NCBI GenBank assembly: GCA_944373065.1
Contig: CALWAJ010000026.1
Coordinates: forward strand, 1-15,041
From: an uncultured Bacilli bacterium
GTDB lineage: Bacteria; Bacillota_I; Bacilli_A; RF39; UBA660
Length of the DNA stretch: 15,041 nucleotides
Direction: 5' to 3'
The notes below the pieces were generated by a model, which saw only the letters and a list, made by a program, of their open reading frames with translations, searched no databases and had not been told where the DNA came from. Shown piece by piece: positions 6,311-12,969 of the stretch; positions within the stretch are counted from its first letter, which is position 1; each line of letters starts with the position of its first letter. Made by a program: the position numbers and the translations under genes.

Positions 6311-8359
6311 CTACTTTAATCCTTGCTTCTTTGTCATCATTTCTAATGTTGCTTCATTGATGGCATCATCCAATGTTTTTATGTCGTCTTCTATCATACT
6401 ATAACCTACACTTGCACCAAAGTCATGTGGTAAGTTTTTCATTTCCTTTTCTATCTTTTTAGCATAAGTATCTACTTGTCTTTCACTATAACCTACTAGA
6501 TAAACTAAAAATTCATTACCATCAGTTCTAATTATCTCACTGTTTTCTAGTTGAGTATTAACTAAGGTTGATGCAGCATTAATTATTAATTTATCTCCTT
6601 CTTCATGCCCATAATTATCATTTACATATTTGACATTATTAAGGTCTATCATAACAATAGCTTGAGGATAAACATGACTTTGTTCCCATTCTGGAGCTTT
6701 TTTGTTTAGATAGTTTCTATTTTTTAGGGAAGTTAGAAGGTCTGTATATTTATGACGGTCTTCTTTTTTAACTTTCTTAATTTTATGTTTATGTTTAAAG
6801 TAGATATATAGTATTGCTAAAGCGATTAAAGGAATAGAAACTATTAAAAGTATAATTAAGAATAAGCCCATAAAACTACTACGTTCTACTATTGACCTAC
6901 TAATATCTGCTAAACCACTATTTCGATAATTATAGTATGAATTAGTTGTAATTATATAGTTAAATAGATTATAGAAAGTACTATTATTATTTTTAACCAT
7001 AAATTTATAATCATTCATCATAGTATCTTCATAGAGAACATCATAGTCTTTAAAAGTACTATTCTTATATAAATTATATACTTCTTTATCAACTACTAAC
7101 ATTTTATCATTAGCATTCTTTACTAATTCATCGTTATTTTTATAAGTGGTAATATCACTTCTACTATTATTTTCAAAATAATTATATAATGACGTATTAT
7201 CTAACATAGCGATAGATTCATCTTTTAGACTTTCAAAAGAGTTTACAACATGATTATCTGCTCTTTTACCTAATATTACATATTTCTCAATAAAAGTAGA
7301 AATAGTATCTTTATAATCATCGTTAACATCAGCTAGATTATAGTAGTCAAAATATATATCTATATCACCTTTTTCTATTGCCTTTCTTAAGGCTGCAACA
7401 CTTCCATATCTTTTATAAGTAAAACTTATGTTAGTAAGCCTACTCATTCTATTTAAATATTCACCTGCTATACCTGAGACTTTACCATCTATTTCTACTT
7501 CATATGGATAATTTTCAACATAGCCATAGACATAGTTTTTCTTAACTAAATCGGTAGAATCAGCAGAACTTACATTATTTTCTGTAATATAGTAGTTAAA
7601 ATAAGCATTATTGTATTCATCTACATAGTTATCATTTTTCCATTTATTAAAGTATTTTCTTATTATATTATTTAATCTTGTATTGTCACTACCTAGAGTC
7701 AATACTATTTTTTTATTCATTTCAGTAAAATAATAATTTATATAGTAAGTATTATTTTCTATAGTCTTATTTAAATACATTATATTAGGAATAATAATCA
7801 TACCTACTTCATCACTATCTAAGGCATTAAATAGTTCATCTATTGTTTTATATGATTTAAAGGCAAGTCCTGTTCCTTGTTTTAGATAATAACTTATTTC
7901 GGCAACATCATTTTCAAAAACTCCAAAAGTAGTATTAGAAAAGTCAGATATTTTATTTATTCTCATATGTTTCTTACCAATAGCAATATAACCATCAGTA
8001 GCGATTAATAAGTCATTATTATTAAGTTTATCTTCATTGTTCAGAACCCTAAAACTATATGTCTTATCTTTTTTTACAGCATCATTTTTAGAATAAGCTA
8101 TTTTATTGAATTCTAGTCCTACATTTTTTTCAAAATCATCTAAGAAACTAAAGAAGACACCTTCTCCATTTAAACCATAAAGAGGATAGTCATTAATAAC
8201 ATTGATATCGACCATAGTTGTATCGTTAGATTCCACCCATTTCTTTTCTGTAACAGTTAAAGATGTTTTAGCATCTTCTTTATTATAGTAAATATAGACA
8301 CCAATAAATACTAATAAAACAACTACAATAGGAATTATTATTAAAGTTTTCTTTTTCAT
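6311..8359 (-). CDS. Membrane sensor: two SBP_bac_3-like domains plus degenerate GGDEF domain
   Basis: This 682-aa protein has an N-terminal membrane helix (5-24), two extracytoplasmic periplasmic-binding-protein-like domains (about 48-250 and 276-475; the second has RYGSVAALRKAIEKGDIDIYF at 317-337, here in part), a second membrane helix (about 496-521), and a cytoplasmic GGDEF domain (about 535-680). The domain start DLLTSLKNRNYL (540-551) and the metal/substrate segment IDLNNVKYVNDNYGHEEGD (571-589) are well kept. The signature itself is DGNEF (613-617; bases 6509-6523), so the first Gly and the metal-binding acidic residue are changed. No RxxD inhibitory site precedes it. The layout suggests ligand sensing outside coupled to the GGDEF domain inside; whether it still makes cyclic di-GMP, or only binds nucleotide, is open. 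A good AGGAGT site precedes ATG 8359, and the upstream gene ends 9 bases away. Confidence 0.88.
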   Translation of the reverse strand: MKKKTLIIIPIVVVLLVFIGVYIYYNKEDAKTSLTVTEKKWVESNDTTMVDINVINDYPLYGLNGEGVFFSFLDDFEKNVGLEFNKIAYSKNDAVKKDKTYSFRVLNNEDKLNNNDLLIATDGYIAIGKKHMRINKISDFSNTTFGVFENDVAEISYYLKQGTGLAFKSYKTIDELFNALDSDEVGMIIIPNIMYLNKTIENNTYYINYYFTEMNKKIVLTLGSDNTRLNNIIRKYFNKWKNDNYVDEYNNAYFNYYITENNVSSADSTDLVKKNYVYGYVENYPYEVEIDGKVSGIAGEYLNRMSRLTNISFTYKRYGSVAALRKAIEKGDIDIYFDYYNLADVNDDYKDTISTFIEKYVILGKRADNHVVNSFESLKDESIAMLDNTSLYNYFENNSRSDITTYKNNDELVKNANDKMLVVDKEVYNLYKNSTFKDYDVLYEDTMMNDYKFMVKNNNSTFYNLFNYIITTNSYYNYRNSGLADISRSIVERSSFMGLFLIILLIVSIPLIALAILYIYFKHKHKIKKVKKEDRHKYTDLLTSLKNRNYLNKKAPEWEQSHVYPQAIVMIDLNNVKYVNDNYGHEEGDKLIINAASTLVNTQLENSEIIRTDGNEFLVYLVGYSERQVDTYAKKIEKEMKNLPHDFGASVGYSMIEDDIKTLDDAINEATLEMMTKKQGLK

Positions 8360-8368
8360 TTTTTACTC

Positions 8369-8824
8369 CTATCTATCTTTACTCCAAGTAAAAGCATCTT
8401 TATCTTGGTGTTTATAACCAATAATTGGATATCTTGCATCATCATTATCTTTCTTTACAAATACTTGAATATCATAATAACTTGTTTGGTCTTTTTCTAA
8501 AGTATCTGTTATTGTTCCAGTTAAGGCTTTAGCAACATCTAATTCTACATCATCATTAACTGTAATAATGACATTTAAAATACGTCCTTTTATATCAACC
8601 TCAGCTTTTTTTACTTCTGCTTTCTCTTCTAATTTAGAAATAATCTTATCTTGTTCTTTAGAAGTTATTTCTACTTTTTCTATACCTTCAAGTCTATCCC
8701 CATATATTGCTTTCGCTTCATCAGGGAAAAATGTAAGTTTAACAGCAAAGACAATAATTACAAAGATTACACAAATAATAAAAGTAATTACTGTAAGCTT
8801 ATTATTTTTAATAAATTTCTTCAT
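8369..8824 (-). CDS. Small membrane-anchored extracytoplasmic protein, family unknown
   Basis: A 151-aa protein: basic N-terminus (MKKFIKNNK), one membrane helix (about 11-31), then an outside domain of about 110 residues. Here a predicted helix (55-71, EQDKIISKLEEKAE) leads to strand-rich segments (VKKAEVDIKGRILNVIITVN at 71-90; YYDIQVFVKK at 116-125), ending with YPIIGYKHQDKDAFTWSK. I do not recognise a family. The reading frame extends to a GTG at 8833-8831, but that GTG is inside the Shine-Dalgarno sequence AGGAAGTG (8838-8831) and only about 8 bases from the predicted transcription start. ATG 8824-8822, 6 bases after that site, is therefore chosen. It is first in the unit with the GGDEF sensor (9-base gap) and BrkB-like protein, so a sensor-partner role outside the membrane is possible. 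Confidence 0.82.
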   Translation of the reverse strand: MKKFIKNNKLTVITFIICVIFVIIVFAVKLTFFPDEAKAIYGDRLEGIEKVEITSKEQDKIISKLEEKAEVKKAEVDIKGRILNVIITVNDDVELDVAKALTGTITDTLEKDQTSYYDIQVFVKKDNDDARYPIIGYKHQDKDAFTWSKDR

Positions 8825-8830
8825 CTTTAT

Positions 8831-8838
8831 CACTTCCT
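8831..8838 (-). promoter_or_regulatory. Start-deciding Shine-Dalgarno site AGGAAGTG
   Basis: AGGAAGTG on the minus strand matches AGGAGGTG in 7 of 8 bases and sits 6 bases before ATG 8824. The upstream GTG that would lengthen the protein by three residues is the last three bases of this site. Confidence 0.7.
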
Positions 8839-8847
8839 AGTATAATT

Positions 8848-8876
8848 ATTATATAATATTATTTAAAGTATATCAA
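8848..8876 (-). promoter_or_regulatory. Consensus-like sigma-A promoter of the sensor unit
   Basis: TTGATA (8876-8871), a 17-base spacer and TATAAT (8853-8848) on the minus strand: 5 of 6 and 6 of 6 matches. Transcription would start near 8841, about 17 bases before ATG 8824. The -35 begins one base after the gatB stop codon, so the sensor unit can be expressed apart from gatCAB as well as by read-through. Confidence 0.75.
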
Positions 8877-10295
8877 TTATTTATTTAAAGCTTCTTTTAA
8901 CATATCACTAGCTTTTTTAGGATTAACTGTACCTTTAGTTTCTTTCATAACTTGCCCCATTAAGTATTTTAAAGCTCTATCATGACCGTTTTTATAATCA
9001 TTTACACTTTCTGTATTATTTTCTATTACTTTAGTAATTATGTCTTCAATGAATCTATCATCAGTAATATTCTCTATTTTAAATTCTTTCTTTAACTCTT
9101 CAATAGTCAAATCATTTTCCATTAGGGAATCTATTAAGTCTTTAACATTTTTATTAGATAAAGCTCCGCTTTCAAGATTATCTATAACACTAACTAATTT
9201 TTCATATGAAAGATGAGTATCAGTTATTACTTTATTATGTTTATTTAAGTATGAAGAGACATCTGAAAGTAATAGGTTAACGGCTGTTACATAGTTAGTT
9301 TTAAATTCTAATAGGCCCAAGAAATAATCGTTTAATGGTCTATTATTGATTAGTTTTTCTATTTGTAGAGAACTAAGTCCTATTTTACTATACTTTTCTC
9401 TTAATTCATCTGGAAGTAATGGTAAAGTTTTCAAAGAATCGTTAATAAATTCATCTGTAATTACAAGATAAGGAATATCAGGTTCAATAAAGTAACGATA
9501 ATCATTTCCAGTCTCTTTAACACGCATTAGAATAGTCTCTCCTAGTTTGTCATCAAATCTTCTTGTTTCTTCTTTAATTATTCCATTATTATTAAGTACT
9601 TCTTCTTGTCTTGCTATTTCTTTTTCTATGGCAAGTCCTACATTATGAATAGAGCTGATATTTTTAGTTTCTGTTCTTGTACCCATATTTTCATCTTTAC
9701 TGATAGAAACATTAGCATCACATCTCATGCTTCCTTCTTCCATTTTGCAGTCACTAATATTAGCATAAAATAATAGTTCTTTTAATTTAGTAAGGTAAGC
9801 CATGGCTTCTTTACCATTACTAATACATGGCTCAGTTACAATTTCTATTAAAGGAACCCCTGCTCTATTAAAGTCTAGAAGACTTACACTACCACGATGG
9901 GCACTCTTACAGGTGTCTTCTTCGATATGAATATCTGAGATACCTATTTTTTTCTTAATACCATCAACTTCTATTTCAACATAGCCATCAGTACCAATAG
10001 GAGTTCTATTTTGAGTTATTTGATAATTTTTAGGATTGTCTGGATAAAAGTAGTTTTTACGGTCAAAGTGCATTTTACGAGTAATATTACAGTTTAAGAC
10101 TTTACAGGCTCTAATTCCTTGTCTTATTATTTCTTTATTTACAGTAGGTAAAGTTCCAGGATAGCCTAAGTCAACGACATTAACAGATGTATTGGTAGCC
10201 ATACCATAAGAATTAGCACTACTTGAAAATAGTTTACTTTTACTTTTTATTTCAACATGGACTTCAAGACCAATAGTAGGGATAAATTCGCTCAT
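8877..10295 (-). CDS. gatB: Asp-tRNA(Asn)/Glu-tRNA(Gln) amidotransferase subunit B
   Basis: This 472-aa protein is full length for the family. GatB binds the mischarged tRNA, activates its Glu or Asp side chain by ATP phosphorylation, and transfers to it the ammonia made by GatA. Visible marks are the N-terminal GLEVHVEI (9-16), the HFDRKNYFYPDNPKNYQITQ block (76-95), IHIEEDT (122-128), DFNRAGVPLIEIVTEP (141-156) and EEGSMRCDANVS (186-197). The C-terminal YqeY-like helical tail (about 325-472), which grips the tRNA, ends in the usual GQVMKETKG.NP segment. The start ATG 10295 follows the gatA stop with no spacing. No terminator is seen behind the gene, and the next promoter's -35 starts immediately after its TAA. 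Confidence 0.98.
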   Translation of the reverse strand: MSEFIPTIGLEVHVEIKSKSKLFSSSANSYGMATNTSVNVVDLGYPGTLPTVNKEIIRQGIRACKVLNCNITRKMHFDRKNYFYPDNPKNYQITQNRTPIGTDGYVEIEVDGIKKKIGISDIHIEEDTCKSAHRGSVSLLDFNRAGVPLIEIVTEPCISNGKEAMAYLTKLKELLFYANISDCKMEEGSMRCDANVSISKDENMGTRTETKNISSIHNVGLAIEKEIARQEEVLNNNGIIKEETRRFDDKLGETILMRVKETGNDYRYFIEPDIPYLVITDEFINDSLKTLPLLPDELREKYSKIGLSSLQIEKLINNRPLNDYFLGLLEFKTNYVTAVNLLLSDVSSYLNKHNKVITDTHLSYEKLVSVIDNLESGALSNKNVKDLIDSLMENDLTIEELKKEFKIENITDDRFIEDIITKVIENNTESVNDYKNGHDRALKYLMGQVMKETKGTVNPKKASDMLKEALNK

Positions 10296-11714
10296 TTAAA
10301 ACACCTCCTCTATAAAACTGGCAAGGCGATAGATAGTCGCTTCATCAAAAGCTTTACCTATTATATGTAAGCCTATAGGTAAGTTTTCACTAGATTTTCC
10401 TACAGGAACAGATAATCCAGGAAGTCCTGCCATATTAACAGGTATTACTAAGACATCATCCATAAAGGCTTTATGAGGGTCATCTTTGCTAGTTCCTAAT
10501 AATGGAGCGACTCTAGTAGTAGTTGGACCTATAATTAAGTCATAATCTTTAAAGATACGATTAAACTCTTTAGTAATATCATCGCGTACCATTAAGGCTT
10601 TATCATAATAAGTTTTAGCATTTTCTCCACTTAAGATATAAGAACCTACCATAATTCTTCTTTTAACTTCATCACCAAAGCCTTCTCCTCTAGTTTTTTC
10701 ATACATTGAATCTACATTATTAAAAGATGTTGCTCTATATCCATAACGAATGCCATCAAAACGCGCTAAGTTACTACTAGCTTCGGCCATAGCGATTATC
10801 TGATAAAGGTTAACAGCTGTATCTAAATATTTCATATCAACTATATCAACAGTGGCTCCGTTTTCTTTCAAGAAAGAAATAACTTCTTTTATTCTCTTAC
10901 TAATCTCTTCATCAACAATATCACTAACAAAGTATTTAGGTAAGGCTATCTTCATACCTTTAATATCTTTACCAATTAGTCTTGTAAAGTCTTCTTTCTC
11001 TTTTTTTACACTAGTAAGGTCTTTATCATCTTCACCAACTAAGATATTTAGTAAAGCAGCATTTTCATAAACTGTTCTAGTCATTGGTCCAATTTGGTCA
11101 AGACTTGAAGCGAAGGCAACTAGACCATAACGAGATATTCTACCATAAGTTGGTTTCATTCCTACTATTCCTGTGTAACTAGCAGGTTGTCTAATACTTC
11201 CACCTGTATCACTACCAAGCGCTAGAGGAACAAGACCTCCTGAAATAGCAGTAGCACTACCTCCAGAGCTTCCTCCTGCTGTTCTTTTTTTATCATGAGG
11301 GTTTAGTGGTGTGCCAAAGTAACTAGTTTCACTCGTAGAACCCATAGCAAATTCATCCATATTAGCTTTACCAATAATAAGTAGTTTATTTTCTTTAAGT
11401 TTTTCAACAATAGTTGCATCATATATAGGTATAAAGTTATCTAGGATGTGGGAAGCACAGGTTGTTTTTAAATCTTTAGTAACAATATTATCTTTGACAG
11501 CTATAGGGATACCAAAGAAGATATTATCAGGCTCTACTTCACCTAAGGCACTTGCTTCTTCCCTTACTTTATCATTAATGGTAATAAAGGCATTTAAATC
11601 TTTATTTTCTTCTATTCTTTCTAAAGCTTCATCTACTAAATCAAGAGGAGTTATTTTTTTATCTACTAATAATTCATGTATTTCTTTAATACTTAAATCT
11701 AAATATTTACTCAT
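10296..11714 (-). CDS. gatA: Glutaminyl/asparaginyl-tRNA amidotransferase subunit A (amidase)
   Basis: This 472-aa amidase-signature protein releases ammonia from glutamine for GatB. The Ser-cisSer-Lys triad is intact: K74 in IAVKDN, S149 in AGGSSGGSA, and nucleophile S173 in SDTGGSIRQP. The 24-residue spacing of the two serines equals that in other amidases, and all three positions are offset by five from those commonly quoted for the Staphylococcus aureus enzyme (79, 154, 178; from memory). ATG 11714 overlaps the end of gatC by 8 bases, which suggests coupled translation; the Shine-Dalgarno match (GGTGAT) is weak, fitting reliance on coupling. The final codons (Glu-Glu-Val) form the gatB ribosome-binding site. 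Confidence 0.98.
   Translation of the reverse strand: MSKYLDLSIKEIHELLVDKKITPLDLVDEALERIEENKDLNAFITINDKVREEASALGEVEPDNIFFGIPIAVKDNIVTKDLKTTCASHILDNFIPIYDATIVEKLKENKLLIIGKANMDEFAMGSTSETSYFGTPLNPHDKKRTAGGSSGGSATAISGGLVPLALGSDTGGSIRQPASYTGIVGMKPTYGRISRYGLVAFASSLDQIGPMTRTVYENAALLNILVGEDDKDLTSVKKEKEDFTRLIGKDIKGMKIALPKYFVSDIVDEEISKRIKEVISFLKENGATVDIVDMKYLDTAVNLYQIIAMAEASSNLARFDGIRYGYRATSFNNVDSMYEKTRGEGFGDEVKRRIMVGSYILSGENAKTYYDKALMVRDDITKEFNRIFKDYDLIIGPTTTRVAPLLGTSKDDPHKAFMDDVLVIPVNMAGLPGLSVPVGKSSENLPIGLHIIGKAFDEATIYRLASFIEEVF
10302..10310 (-). promoter_or_regulatory. gatB ribosome-binding site inside the gatA coding end
   Basis: GAGGAGGTG on the minus strand encodes the last Glu-Glu-Val of GatA and provides a perfect AGGAGG (10309-10304) 8 bases before the gatB ATG. 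The two genes are thus adjoined with no noncoding base between stop and start. Confidence 0.85.
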
Positions 11715-12000
11715 TAATCATCACCGGCACTTCTATAAAACTTCCATTCTTTTTAGGAGCATTACTTATTGCCTCTTTGGCAGTTAACATATCTCCTACA
11801 ACATCTTCTCTTAATCTAGCATTCTCTTCTATTGGGGTAAACATCATTTCATCATCATAGTCTTTAACCTCTTTTATCTTATCTATATCATCCATTAGTA
11901 CTTTAAGTTGCACTCTAAACTTCTCTATTTCTTCTTCTGTTAAAGAAATACGAGCTAGATGAGCAACATGTAGTACTTCTTCTCTACTTAACTTATCCAT
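11707..12000 (-). CDS. gatC: Glutaminyl/asparaginyl-tRNA amidotransferase subunit C
   Basis: A 97-aa protein of normal length for GatC, the small subunit that wraps around and stabilises the GatA-GatB pair. Characteristic segments are EEVLHVAHLARISLTEEE (7-24), the amphipathic helix with QLKVLMDDIDKI (31-42), the LREDVV block (63-68) and NAP (80-82) near the C-terminus. It is the first gene of the gatCAB operon. The start ATG 12000 follows AAAAGGAGG; the gap from AGGAGG (12010-12005) is 4 bases, slightly short but with a long match to the 16S rRNA tail. The last 8 bases overlap gatA. Confidence 0.97.
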   Translation of the reverse strand: MDKLSREEVLHVAHLARISLTEEEIEKFRVQLKVLMDDIDKIKEVKDYDDEMMFTPIEENARLREDVVGDMLTAKEAISNAPKKNGSFIEVPVMINE

Positions 12001-12024
12001 AGTTCCTCCTTTTCTTACTAGCTT

Positions 12025-12033
12025 ATTATAGCA
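12025..12033 (-). promoter_or_regulatory. Extended -10 promoter of gatCAB
   Basis: TGCTATAAT (12033-12025, minus strand) is a perfect extended -10, placing the transcript start near 12018 and the gatC ATG about 18 bases later. At the -35 position (12053-12048) there is only the T-tract of the preceding terminator, so the TGn element probably carries recognition. Confidence 0.65.
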
Positions 12034-12040
12034 TAGATTA

Positions 12041-12087
12041 AAAACAAAAAAAAGTAATAGTACTTATATTATACTTTCCTATTACCT
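12041..12087 (-). terminator. Intrinsic terminator before gatC
   Basis: On the minus strand, GTAATAG (12085-12079) pairs with CTATTAC (12060-12054). The stem extends by a G-U and an A-U pair, has an 18-base loop, and is followed by eight T (12053-12046), a G and more T. It lies where the transcript from the U32/phosphoesterase unit should end and overlaps the end of the gene remnant, to which it may originally have belonged. Confidence 0.75.
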
Positions 12088-12210
12088 AATTTTAAAACTC
12101 TTTCACTTGCAGTTGCACCATTCTTTTTATTTATCTGATAATTTTTTAAGTCGTGAAGCTAAAGTTGTTATACCTTTACTTCTTAATAATTCGAAGTATT
12201 TTGTTTTTTC
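12069..12210 (-). pseudogene. Frameshifted C-terminal remnant of an unidentified gene
   Basis: Between the phosphoesterase stop and gatC, the minus strand has protein-like sequence in two frames. Frame one (12210-12127) reads EKTKYFELLRSKGITTLA then SRLKKLSDK and hits TAA at 12129-12127. The adjacent frame continues as NKKNGATASERVLKLGNRKV and stops at 12071-12069, at the terminator stem. Removing one T at 12129 joins them smoothly (SDKKKNGATASERV). Upstream, frame one is blocked by two stops (12216-12211), so no start or N-terminus survives here. The NG-xx-ASERV ending vaguely recalls C-termini of glycosyltransferase-28 or epimerase-type proteins, but this is only an impression. In such AT-rich DNA a chance reading is possible. 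Confidence 0.45.
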
Positions 12211-12232
12211 TTATTAGAAAAAGTAAATTTTA

Positions 12233-12925
12233 TTATATAAATTCTTTAATTTTATGAAACATAAATACTATTTTATCTACTATTTTATCAGTATGATAAT
12301 GTCCACAATACCATATTTTATAATTCTTCATTTTTTCTACATCATCTAGAAAGTACTCAGTAGAATTATCAACTGTTGACTGATTAATTCCTTCTAAGAA
12401 CATTTCTCTTGGAAGATATTTATAAGGACATGTATGTGATAATATAATGTCTATTTTATTATCCATACTATTAATCTTAGATATTACCATTTTTTTAATT
12501 TTTTCATCAGGCTGTTCACTTGCATACCAGTTATAGCCTCTTTCTAATCTAAAATACTTATCTATACTATAAGCTCCACCAATTACAAGAACACTATGAT
12601 TATTGAAATTATATATTTCACTATCTTTAGCAAATAAAATGTTAGGATATTCTTCTTCGTAGTAAACTATTCTACCATGAAACTTTTTAGTCTTGTATGA
12701 TTCGATATTTTCTGGTCTTTCTTCATGATTCCCATGTATGCAAAAAAATGTTATCGGATATTGTAATAAACTATTTTTTAATATATAATCCCTTTCATCT
12801 GCATAATAGTTTATTCCGGCATCACCTAAAATAATCATAATATCATTTAGTGTTGTTTTATTTTCATAACAAAAATATAATATTTCTCTAAAATCGCCAT
12901 GTTTATCGCCAGTTATATATATCAT
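12233..12925 (-). CDS. Calcineurin-like metallophosphoesterase
   Basis: This 230-aa cytoplasmic protein has the full set of metal-binding motifs of the metallophosphoesterase fold: D7 and H9 (GDKHGD), D35 (GDAG), N66-H67 (GNHE), H164 (SHTCP) and H209/H211 (GHYHTD). Two metal ions held by these residues activate water to cut phosphoesters. Family members act on phosphoproteins, nucleotides or nucleic acid; the substrate cannot be told here. The first motif has Lys in place of the frequent Thr between Asp and His, which is tolerated in the family. ATG 12925 follows a GGTGGTGAT Shine-Dalgarno-like stretch. It lies 44 bases after the U32 gene with no convincing promoter of its own, so read-through transcription is likely. 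The region downstream is a decayed gene rather than a functional partner. Confidence 0.88.
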   Translation of the reverse strand: MIYITGDKHGDFREILYFCYENKTTLNDIMIILGDAGINYYADERDYILKNSLLQYPITFFCIHGNHEERPENIESYKTKKFHGRIVYYEEEYPNILFAKDSEIYNFNNHSVLVIGGAYSIDKYFRLERGYNWYASEQPDEKIKKMVISKINSMDNKIDIILSHTCPYKYLPREMFLEGINQSTVDNSTEYFLDDVEKMKNYKIWYCGHYHTDKIVDKIVFMFHKIKEFI

Positions 12926-12969
12926 AAAATCACCACCAATTATATTGTATATAACTATTTAAAACTATT

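Noticed and set aside
8568..8845. Two overlapping plus-strand open frames
   Set aside because: They lie opposite the 151-aa membrane protein gene, which has a promoter, ribosome-binding site and sensible topology; the plus frames run into each other's territory and lack these.
10852..11787. Two plus-strand open frames opposite gatA/gatC
   Set aside because: Both are antisense shadows of highly conserved gat genes.
12205..12222. Perfect 7-bp inverted repeat (TTTTTCT/AGAAAAA, 4-base loop) just after the phosphoesterase stop
   Set aside because: One G-C pair only and no T-run after it on the minus strand; unlikely to terminate transcription, and easily due to chance in AT-rich DNA.
12939..12967. 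TATAAT at 12939-12944 as a promoter for the phosphoesterase
   Set aside because: The start would fall within the ribosome-binding stretch and the -35 position (TAGTTT) is poor.
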